Under the pieces are notes generated by a model. The model saw only the letters and a program-made list of their open reading frames with translations, did no database searches and was not told the DNA's origin. A stretch of DNA of 18,201 bases. Source: Usnea hakonensis. Lineage: Eukaryota > Ascomycota > Lecanoromycetes > Lecanorales > Parmeliaceae. The translations under genes were made by a program, and so were the position numbers. Each line of letters starts with the position of its first letter. The first letter of the stretch is position 1. The stretch spans positions 1 to 18,201 of the forward strand of contig BLJB01000261.1 of NCBI GenBank assembly GCA_013423325.1, written 5' to 3'. Shown here piece by piece: positions 9,813 through 18,201 of this stretch.

Positions 9813-11802
9813 TCTTCCGCTAGCGATACGATATAGGGGAAAGAGATAGTATTCTTATATATAAATACTCTCTCTAATCTAGTATCTAAGTATCTTTAGA
9901 AAGAATCTAAACTATTCTCTAAATCCCCCTTTTTTATAGAAGTTAAACTATTCTTTTAAAAAAAAATATATAATAAAAAAGCTCTTATTAATATTAGAGC
10001 TATTAAATATACCTTTATTAATATTAAGATTACTAAATTAATAAGTAAGAAGTTAGAAATTCTATCTACTAAGTTATTTAAGTCTAAGTTTATATAGAGA
10101 TTTAATAGATAAATCTATAATAAATCTATTATATATATTTTATATTTTATACTATAAGTTAATAACTACTAAGAAGTTACTTATCTAATACTTATTACTA
10201 ATTTAGAATAATATATTATTATTCTAAAGAAGCTCTAGATAAATTATTACTAAATAACCCTTAATATAGTAAACGATATTATTATCTTTTCTAATAAGAT
10301 ATCTATTTTTACGACTAAAACTATTAGAGATATTTTATCTTCTATATTAAAGACTTTATCTTCGGCTTCGAAAAATCTATTTTCTACGCCTAGAATCCTA
10401 TTTTATCTTTAGTTTATAGGGGCTAATAAGTCCTTTTTAATTTTCGCTATAGAGGCCGCTCCCTTTAGAATTCTTAATTATAAGTCTAATATAAAGACCT
10501 TTACTATATTAATAAAAGATATTAATTAGAAGTTAATATTTAAAGCCCGATATAGAATAGAGGAACTATATATTAATACTATTAAAAATAATACTATAAA
10601 GAAGAATATTTAGACTAAGCTCTCTTAAGAATATTTAAATTATATAGATATATTTAATTATATATAGATTAATAAATTATCTTCTTACTACTTATATAAT
10701 TATAAGATTAAACTAATTATAGATGCGATACTATCTAAAATCTATACTTATTATATATTACTATATAAGCTCTAGAAAGTAAAAGAGTACCTAATTAAAA
10801 ATTTATTTAAAAGGTTTATTATTTTTAGTTAAACTCTATATTACTTTTCTATCCTCTTTACTTTTAAGATTAATAGTAACCTTTAATTTTATATTAATTA
10901 TTAAAAGTTTAACGCGTTTACTAAAAAGACTTATTACCCTTTATCCCTAATAGAGGAGATAATTAGAAAGATCTAAAACTATAAATATTTAATTAAATTT
11001 AATATTATCTCTACTTTTAATAAATTTCGAATATATTCTAATAGTAAAGATTTAATAACCTTTATTACTACTTTAAGGTTCTATAAGTATAAAGTCCTTC
11101 TATTTAGTTTTAGTAACGACCCTAGTTCTTTCTAATAATATATTAATAATATATTATTTAACTATATTAATAACTTCTACTAGGCGTATCTAGATAATAT
11201 TCTAATTTATAATAAGACTAGAAAGGAATATTAAGTCTATATTACTAAGATTTTTATAAAATTTTAGAATATCGGCCTATAGGTAGATATTAAGAAGTAT
11301 AAATTTAATATCTTTAAAATAATATTCTTTAAAGTTATAGTTTTTAATAATAGTCTAGAAATAAATCCTAAAAAGATTAAAGTCGTAATTAATTAGAAAA
11401 AGCTAATAAATCTTAAGGAAGTATAAAACTTCTTAGAATTTATTAACTTTTATTAATAATTTATTAAGGGCTTCTCTAAAATCGCTAAGCCTTTAGTAAC
11501 TCTTACTCGTAAAGATAATCTATTTTTATAGACTAAAGATTATATCTAAATATTTAAATCTTTTAAAATTATAGTAACTTTAGCCTCTATTTTTAAATAC
11601 TTTAATTTTAAAAAATAAGTAATTATAGAAATAGATTCCTCTAATTATATTAATAGTAGGATACTCTCTTAATATAATAATAAAGGGATTCTCTATCTTA
11701 TTATATATTATAGTAAGAGTATAATTCTTATTAAATATAATTATTATATCTATAATAAAGAGCTATTAGTAATTATTTAATATTTAGAATACTAGCGCTA
11801 AG
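9813..11802 (+). pseudogene. pol: Hyper-mutated, truncated pol of copy B
   Basis: Relic of protease, RT and the start of RNase H, cut at the base equivalent to 15693 in copy C. The protease site (from about 9987) reads NIRA instead of D[ST]GA. The RT catalytic box reads YLDN (from 11187), so the second Asp is lost by G to A. A 21-nt in-frame segment (10368-10388), absent from A and C, lies in the linker between protease and RT. RNase H, integrase and chromodomain are missing from the window because copy C is inserted here. Confidence 0.87.
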
Positions 11803-11837
11803 TATTAGGGCACGAATCGGACCTAGTGTTAGAAGCT

Positions 11838-11891
11838 CTCAACACTACCAGTGTTGAGTCTTTCAAACACCAGTCCCTAGCGGAGCTAGGG
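11838..11891 (+). repeat. Two U3 hairpins
   Basis: CTCAACACT/AGTGTTGAG with an ACC loop (11838-11858) and CCCTAGC/GCTAGGG with a GGA loop (11875-11891), both perfect, just upstream of the TATA-like box. RIP has broken the first one in the 3' LTR of copy A and in copy C's 3' LTR, while the second persists there. Confidence 0.8.
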
Positions 11892-11914
11892 CCTAGCGTG
11901 CCCTTACCTCTCAC

Positions 11915-11964
11915 TATTTAAAGGGAACTTCTATACTTAGATATTCTCTCTTTAGATTTAATAT
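11915..11964 (+). promoter_or_regulatory. LTR promoter: TATA-like box and probable RNA start
   Basis: TATTTAAA (11915-11922) lies 39 nt upstream of AGATTTAATAT (11954-11964), which follows a pyrimidine-rich CTCTCTTT. If the element primes itself like Tf1, the 11-mer is the RNA 5' end. The spacing suits a TATA box. Placement of the start is inferred. Confidence 0.5.
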
Positions 11965-12007
11965 CTTATTACTATACCTACTTAATATCTTAGTACCGGT
12001 CCTAATA

Positions 12008-12327
12008 TTATATTAAATCTCCGGCAACTATACGATAGTAGTAATATTACCATATCGTTCGATCGGTAAGCGAACGCAATAACGTTACCGGACTCGAGAT
12101 AGGCTCGAGCCGAAAAAGAATAAGCCTATTAAGTTTAGTACTTACCCCGGTATTCCTAAGTTATATAGAATACTCCCAGCGGGCCTAAACTATACGGTAC
12201 CCTAGAAACCTAGTTATTAGTTAACTAGTTCGGTTATTAGTTAACTACCCCTCTAACTATAAAGCCGAGTCACTTGGTATAACTCCCTTAACACTTATTT
12301 TTTCTAATATAACTAAAACTCGGTTAT
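12008..12327 (+). other. 5' leader of copy C
   Basis: Non-coding leader from LTR to the presumed gag start, colinear with that of copy A. Apart from the primer site I recognise no defined element. Confidence 0.7.
12010..12020 (+). promoter_or_regulatory. Self-priming primer-binding site, copy C
   Basis: ATATTAAATCT, 2 nt after the LTR, pairs perfectly over 11 nt with 11954-11964 in the LTR. Same relation in A and B. Confidence 0.6.
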
Positions 12328-13722
12328 ATAGCTCGCTCTACTTACGAATCCGAGGGGTCCTCCTAACTCTTCAAAACCCCTAATTCTAAACTAAAGAAAC
12401 CTACTACCCCCGTAAAAAAGCCTATCTATAATCTACCGGCTAATTCCACCACTCTCTTAGCGGAACGTATAAGTAATCATTAAACTACTATCCAAGCTAG
12501 GATAAAAGACCCTCCCGATTATCTAGTAGATACTTCTTCCCCCTTAGAAATCCAGGATACTACTAACCTCCGTTTCTAGGTTACCTGTAACCCCGAATTA
12601 GTAATCCAAATAATAGACTAGCTCCGCTAAGATGGGGAGGAGGCTATTAAAATTATTAGAGATTATGACGCCCTAGTCTTAGTAAAAGATACTACCTAGT
12701 TCGAGCTTAATATAGCGAATATCGAAAAGGACTTTATTACCAAGTCCCTAACTAGGGAAAAGTAACGCTACGCCCTTCTCCAGATAGAGTCTAATAATAT
12801 ACGGACCTAGCTTAAAGAACTACAGATTAAAGTCGAATAGGTACGAGAAGACCTAGCTAAGCGGCTAGTTACTACCGCGGTAGTCCCCGGATCTACGACT
12901 ACCAAAATCTAATATATAAAGAACGCCCCAGTACCCCCTATCCTTATAGATAGGGAGAATCCTACCTAGAACGAATAGGAACGAAAAGTCAAATATAAAT
13001 TATATAAAAACGCTAATTATTATATAGACGACCTAGATAAAGTTAACTATATAATTAGTTATATCGCCGGAAAAGCTATAAAGCGGTACTCCGGTCGACT
13101 ATGCGATAATAGCCAGAACCTATTCCGATTAGTCAAGGATCTCCTCGACCACCTAAGAGGTAGGTTCGAGGACTCAGATAGAGAGCTTAATCTACGCCGT
13201 AAATTTAAGTCCCTCTTATAAGGAAGCCGCTATTTTATAGACTTCTTTATAGATTTTATAGTACTCGGGGACGAACTTAACTATTCACGGGTAAAGTTAA
13301 TCCACGAACTAAGAGATAAGATTACCATAAGACTTCGCTCGGCCTAGGGTAATTATGGGGTTACCTTTAAGACTATTAATAAGATTAAGGTATACTTGAC
13401 CCGAATAGATAACGAATACCGTGCTATAAAGGAGACTAGTTACGGTAATAGTAGCTCTAATAAAGATAAAACTAAGGACTCTAAACCTCGAAACTCTAAG
13501 ATACTCGTAAGTCTAGGCGAGACCGTCAAGCTTACCTCTACTAAAAACAAGGGTTATTACGGCTACGGCTCGACCGAACACCTTATATACGACTATCCCA
13601 ATCCCTTCCTTCTAAATAAGAAGAACGGAGCTGCGGATATCAAGGAGCTAGCAATTAATAACCCTATAGAGAAGTCCTTTAAGGAAGACGAAATCGACTC
13701 CTCTAGCGACTCGGAAAACTAG
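12328..13722 (+). pseudogene. gag: RIP-broken gag of copy C (capsid-nucleocapsid)
   Basis: 465 codons including the stop, in one frame without indels. The start is inferred: ATA followed by GCTCGCTCT, probably once ATG, with the same ATA in all three copies. I count 14 premature TAA/TAG codons and no TGA. The N-terminal part is polar; a helical, coiled-coil-like stretch spans about 12640-12870; a capsid-like domain is about 12950-13400. The last 108 codons (13396-13722) are open and hold the zinc knuckle, CX2CX4HX4C in design: positions 13555, 13564 and 13594 are Tyr (TAT/TAC from TGT/TGC), while His 13579 remains. The tail is acidic and Ser-rich. It ends in GAA AAC TAG, and pol continues in the -1 frame. 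Confidence 0.9.
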
Positions 13723-13724
13723 AT

Positions 13725-16700
13725 TCCCCCGCTAGCGACGCGGTATAGGGGAAGGAGGTAGTATCCTTATACGCAAATGCTCTCTCTAATCCAGTACCCG
13801 AGCACCCCTAGGAGGAATCCGAACTGTTCTCCAAGTCCCCCTTCCTTATGGAAGCCGAACTATCCTCTTAAAGGAAAACGCACAACGAAAAAGCCCTTAC
13901 TAATACTAGGGCTACCGGATATACCTTTATTAATACTAAGGTTACTAAATTAGTAAGTAAGAAGCTAGGTATCCTACCTACTAAGTTATTTAAGCCTAAG
14001 CTCGTAAGGGGATTTAATAGATAAATCTATAATAAGCCTATTACGTATATCTTATACCCTACTCTATAAGTCGGTAACTACCGAGAAGTTACTTATCTAA
14101 TGCTTATTACCGACTTAGGATAATATACTATTATCCTAGGGAAGCCCTGGATGAATCGTTACCGGGTGACCCTCGATATAGTAAACGATACTATTATCTT
14201 TCCTAATAAGGTACCTATCCCTGCGATTAAAGCTATTAGGGATACCCTATCTCCTACGCTAAAGACTCCGCCTCCGGCTCCTAGGATCCTGCCTCGTCTC
14301 TAGTCTACGGGGGCCGACAAGTCCTTCTCGATCTTCGCTATAGGGGCCGCCCCCTTTGGAATCCTTAGTCGCGAGTCCGATACGAAGACCTTTACTATAT
14401 CAATAAAAGATATTAATCGGGAGTTAGTATTTAAAGCCCGGTATAGAATAGAGGAACTACATATTAACGCTACCAAAAGTAACGCTATAAAGGAGGATAT
14501 TTAGGCTAAGCTCCCCCGAGAGTATTTAGATTACGCGGATATATTTGATCGCGTATAGGCTAATAAATTACCTCCTTACCGCTTATACGATCACAAGATT
14601 AAACTAATTATAGACGCGGTACTACCTAAAACCTATACTTACTATATATTACTATATAAGCTCTAAAAAGTGAAAGAGTACCTAACCGAAAACTTATCCA
14701 AGGGGTTTATCACCCCTAGTTAAGCTCTATATTACTCTCCTATCCTCTTTACTCTTAAGGCCAACGGTAACCTTCGGTTTTATATTGATTACCGAAAGTT
14801 TAACGCGCTTACTAAGAAGACTCGTTACCCTCTACCCCTAATAGAGGAGGTAATTAGAAAGATCTAAGGCTATAAATACCTAACTAAACTCGATATTATC
14901 TCCGCCTTTAATAAACTTCGAATATATCCCGATAGTAAAGATTTAACGACCTTTATTACTACCTTAGGGTCCTATAAGTACAAAGTCCTCCCGTTTAGTC
15001 TTAGTAACGGCCCTAGTTCCTTTCAATAATATATTAATAATATACTATTTGACTATATTAACGACTTCTGCTAGGCGTACCTAGACGACATCTTGATTTA
15101 TAGTAAGACTAGGAAGGAACATCAAGTCTACGTTACCAAGATCCTCGTAAAACTTCGGGACGCCGGCCTATAGGTAGACATTAAGAAGTGCGAATTCGAT
15201 ATCCCTAAAATAGTATTCCTCGGAGTTATAGTCTCCGGTGACGGCCTGGAAATAGATCCTAAGAAGATTGAAGCCGTAGTTAACTAGGAAAAGCCAACGA
15301 ACCTTAAGGAAGTATAAGGCTTCCTAGGGTTTATTAACTTTTACCGGCGATTTATTAAGGGCTTCTCTAAAATCGCTAAGCCTTTAGTGGCTCTCGCTCG
15401 TAAAGATAACCTATTCTTATGGACTAAAGACTATACTAAAGTATTTGAATCCCTTAAAACCGCGGTGACTTCGGCCTCTATCCTTAAGTACTTCGACCCC
15501 AAGAAATAAGTAATCGTAGAAATAGATTCGTCTAACTATATTAACGGTAGGGTACTCTCCCAATATGACGACGAAGGGACTCTCTACCCCGTTATATATT
15601 ATAGTAAGAGTATGATCCTTACCGAATATAATTATTATATCTATAATAAAGAGCTACTAGTAATCGTTTAGTACCTAGAATACTAGCGCTAGGAACTAGA
15701 ATTCACGGACCTCCCGATCTAAATCTTTACTAACTACTAAGCCCTAAGGACTTTTATAGATAGTAAGGAACTTAGTCGCTAATAAGCCCGATACTTAGAT
15801 ATACTTTCGGAGTTTAACTTCCAGGTCATTTTCCGAGCTGGTAAGCGTAATAAGAAAGTAGATACTCTTACCCGTATACCCGGAACGTTACCCTTAGGGG
15901 AGGATAATAATAGAATTAAATAATAATGGCAAATCATCCTTACCCCGGACCGGGTAGATATACGCTATACATCCGTTGAAGAAGGAATATTCGAAAGGAT
16001 CTTAGCCGCTAATAAGACCGACGAAGGATACAGCGAGTATAGGGAGGCAATTACTAATAACCGCCTTAGACTTTATAAAATTAGACTCAACGACTATAGG
16101 ATCGTAGATAGTACCCTATATAAAGAAGGTCTATTATAGGTACCGGAGTCCCTATAAACAGACTTACTCAAGGAAATTTATGACTAAAGTTCAAGTGGTT
16201 ACCCTAGGAAAAGAAGGACTCTCGCCCTCCTTCAGCACTATTATTACTAGCTAGGGTATATCGGATCCGTTATCCGTTTCGTTCGTAATTACGTAAACTA
16301 CCACCGCAATAAGGTACCCCGGCAGAAAAAGCACAGCTTACTAGTACCCTTACCAATACCTGAACAACGCTAGCAAGATATTATAGTAGACTTTATTACC
16401 GGCCTACCCCTATCGGACGGTTATAACGCTATCTATACCGTCGTAGACCGCTTATCCAAAGAGCGCCACTACATTCCATATTACTCCGGTGAAGGAGGCT
16501 TATCTGTAGAGGAGACCGCCATAATTCTAATTTAGTATATTTACCACTTACACGGTCTCCCGTCCTTAATAACCTCGGATAATAGACCCTAGTTCGCCTC
16601 GAATATATACTAATTAATATATAAACGGTTAGGTATCAAATCGAACCTATCTACTACCTACTATCCCCAAACGGATAATCAGTCCGAACGCGCGAACCAA

Positions 16701-17813
16701 GAAGTTAAGAAAGGCCTCCGGACCTACTATAACTATACGCAAAACGACTAGGCGAAATAGATCCCTATAATAGAATTTAGCGATAATAACAATAATACGA
16801 CAGCTATTAGATTATCCCTATTCTACCTTAACAAGGGATTCCACCCGCGTATAAGTTTTAGCCCCGATACTACCAACTACGAGTCCACTAGAGAACGCCT
16901 ATAAGCCCGTACCGCTACCGAAATCACGGCCAAAATAGAAGAATTACTCTAATTCGGCAAGGCTACCCTTACTAGTACGCAAACTAATATAGAGTACTAA
17001 GCTAATAAACGTCGACGGGAGTCACTATTCAAAAAAGGCGACCTAGTTATATTATCAACCAGGAACATTAAGACCACACGGCCGTATAAGGACTTAGACT
17101 ATAAACAACTTAGCCTATTCAAAATCATAGATTAAGCGGGGACCGCTTACAAACTTAAATTACCAAAAAGTATATCCCGACTTAAGTTAACGTTCTACCC
17201 GGACTTACTAACACTATACCCCAACAATCCATTACCGGGTCAAGTAGTCCTACCTCTAGTACCTATAGTACTCGATAATCACGAGTATTAGGAGGTAGAC
17301 GATATCCTAGACGCTCGCCGACACTATAGTCGACTCTAGTATCGCGTCAAGTAGACCGGTTTTGGTAGGGACGACGAGTAGTATTATACTAATACTAACG
17401 AGTTCGATAGCGCGCAGGATATAGTAGATAATTACTATAGAAACAACCCGACCGCACCCGGAGGCCCCCGAGAGACTGGTAGGACCCAGAGGATACCAAC
17501 CGAGCCTACGAGGCCAGTACGACCAAAGAAGCGTGGACATCCCCTAGGGGGACCCCAGCGGTAGGCTTACCCTACGGCTTCCACCACCCCTAGTCACTAC
17601 AGCCACCACTAGTATAATCACCCTACGTTTATAGGTCGGCCCGAAGGCCTTACAGTAGTACATACAACTAGGAGGATATCCACTAATCGGAATATTCCTA
17701 CCCTACATATATTCACCGACCTTATTTTGCTCGAAATTTGGTGTGCACTCGTTGTATTATATAAAAAATTTTTAAAATACCGTGTTTTTGCAAAATATGG
17801 AATTTTTGTATAG
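13725..17813 (+). pseudogene. pol: RIP-broken pol of copy C (PR-RT-RH-IN-chromodomain)
   Basis: 1363 codons including the stop, in one frame without indels. Protease is about 13890-14210: the active-site D-T-G-A reads N-T-R-A at 13899. RT is about 14680-15350, with Asp in FYIDYR (14787), Asp in LDIISAF (14892) and YLDD intact (15078-15089). RNase H is about 15510-15890 (DSSNY; end VDTLTR). The integrase HHCC finger has all four ligands changed to Tyr (16179, 16200, 16290, 16299; spacing HX6HX29CX2C). The core keeps Asp 16389, Asp 16578 and Glu 16686, exactly DD35E. A GPY/F module is at about 17010-17230. The chromodomain (17283-17429) has Trp and Gln codons turned to TAG (copy A keeps TGG). 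A tail of about 128 codons with a basic PKKRGHP motif ends at the tandem stop TAG TGA (17811-17816). Chromodomains of this class direct integration toward heterochromatin marks. Dead because of many TAA/TAG. Confidence 0.93.
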
Positions 17814-18062
17814 TGAACCAGGGCGGAAACGAGCACCGAAGTATAACTTAGCTATTTTTAAAAAAATCGATTTTATAGGAATCTATAGATTTACCTCGAT
17901 TACCCTATAATCGGGTTTCACCTGACCTACCCGGATTCGAGTTTTACGATTATAATCCGGGTTTTTTAACTCGCCTACCCGGTACTTACTGCTTTACTAT
18001 AGCTATTTGTTTTTGCTTGCGTTTATAGCGAGTTTCTTTAGGCCTAGGGACTAGGCCTAGCC
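17814..18062 (+). other. 3' untranslated region of copy C with hairpins
   Basis: Non-coding and colinear with 431-677. It holds ACCCGGATT/AATCCGGGT (17929-17962, 16-nt loop) and AGGCCTAG/CTAGGCCT (18040-18058, GGA loop). The ACCCGG motif recurs several times between 17910 and 17985. Confidence 0.65.
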
Positions 18063-18076
18063 GGAGGGGGGGGTAC
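18063..18076 (+). promoter_or_regulatory. Polypurine tract of copy C
   Basis: Purine run with eight consecutive G directly before the 3' LTR (TAC separates them), the plus-strand primer site. Confidence 0.85.
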
Positions 18077-18201
18077 TATTAGGGCACGAATCGGACCTAG
18101 TATTAGAAGCTCTCAATACTACCAGTGTTAAGTCTTTTAAACACCAGTCCCTAGCGGAGCTAGGGCCTAGCGTGCCCTTACCTCTCACTATTTAAAGGGA
18201 A
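18077..18201 (+). repeat. 3' LTR of copy C, cut by the window end
   Basis: First 125 bp of a 205-bp LTR. It matches the 5' LTR at 11803 except for four sites, each a CpA/TpG to TpA change. About 80 bp should follow outside the window. Confidence 0.93.

Larger units (their letters stand above)
7703..11802 (+). mobile_element. Copy B: hyper-mutated chromovirus, interrupted by copy C
   Basis: Same family as A and C, on the plus strand: 5' LTR, primer site, gag and pol down to RNase H, where copy C interrupts it. It is extremely AT-rich. Between 8281 and 11802 I find by eye only one CpA (8653) and one TpG (10724). Relative to C it has a 182-bp solo LTR in the leader, two extra T in a leader T run, a 1-nt deletion in gag near 8893 and an in-frame 21-nt extra segment in pol. 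The rest of B should lie right of the window. Confidence 0.92.
11803..12007 (+). repeat. 5' LTR of copy C (205 bp)
   Basis: TATTAG...CTAATA ends. Contains two short-loop inverted repeats, a TATTTAAA box and the probable RNA start. U3 would be about 11803-11953 and R-U5 11954-12007. Confidence 0.95.
11803..18201 (+). mobile_element. Copy C: chromovirus nested in copy B
   Basis: Full element except for the last ~80 bp of the 3' LTR, which lies beyond the window. It interrupts the RNase H part of copy B: sequence left of 11803 continues, in the C coordinate system, the segment ending at 15693. It is less mutated than B. The two LTR parts differ at four sites over 125 bp, all CpA/TpG to TpA. The inferred full length is about 6479 bp. 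Confidence 0.94.

Noticed and set aside
12008..12030. tRNA-type primer-binding site
   Set aside because: No TGG start or recognisable tRNA 3' complement directly after the LTR in any copy.
13705..13722. GGAAAAC as a programmed -1 slippery site
   Set aside because: The first three bases are not identical, so the P-site tRNA would mispair after slipping; kept only as an open question.
17307..17540. Minus-strand open frame of 77 codons
   Set aside because: Antisense to the chromodomain of copy C, which reads clearly on the plus strand.
12328..17813. Recoded TAG/TAA codons or an alternative genetic code
   Set aside because: Copy A keeps TGG or CAG at several sites where copy C has TAG, so the stops are transitions; TAA and TAG both occur and other critical residues are lost too.
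17618..17836. Minus-strand open frame of 72 codons
   Set aside because: Antisense of the pol tail in copy C, the same shadow as at 655-855.

Overview
The window is a block of decayed transposable elements from what is most likely a filamentous ascomycete (Pezizomycotina). I see no intact host gene. Three copies (A, B, C) of one Ty3/gypsy-type chromovirus LTR retrotransposon fill about 16.9 of 18.2 kb. All are damaged by C:G to T:A transitions, mainly at CpA/TpG, the signature of repeat-induced point mutation (RIP), a fungal genome defence. In-frame stops are TAA and TAG, as expected from CAA, CAG and TGG codons.

Layout. 1-219: flanking sequence with little RIP. 220-6687: copy A, full length, minus strand (5' LTR at 6483-6687, gag, pol, 3' LTR at 220-414). 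6688-7702: about 1 kb of AT-rich spacer with a 135-bp tandem repeat, TATC/CTAC microsatellites and a 70-bp tandem repeat. 7703-11802: copy B, plus strand, almost completely stripped of CpA/TpG and cut off inside RNase H. 11803-18201: copy C, plus strand, inserted into copy B; the window ends 125 bp into its 3' LTR. A 182-bp solo LTR of a related family (8069-8250), flanked by a TACGG duplication and not RIP-mutated, sits in the leader of copy B.

Element architecture, best read in copy C: 205-bp LTR (TGTTAG...CTAACA ends, RIP-altered); a primer site complementary to the LTR itself, suggesting Tf1-like self-priming; gag with a CCHC knuckle; pol in the -1 frame with protease, reverse transcriptase, RNase H, HHCC integrase with DD35E core, GPY/F module, chromodomain and a C-terminal tail; a structured 3' UTR; a G8 polypurine tract; the 3' LTR. 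The complete element is about 6.48 kb. A and C are colinear with a single 1-nt indel over the compared length (plus a short N gap), so nearly all their differences are point changes of the RIP type.

Chronology from the sequence: copy B inserted; copy C inserted into B. The solo LTR entered B after B was RIP-mutated, or was too short to be hit. No copy can encode a functional Gag-Pol. The most interesting observations are the conserved self-priming site, the unmutated solo LTR inside a saturated RIP relic, strand-biased RIP in the 3' part of A and C, and conserved hairpins in U3 and the 3' UTR.
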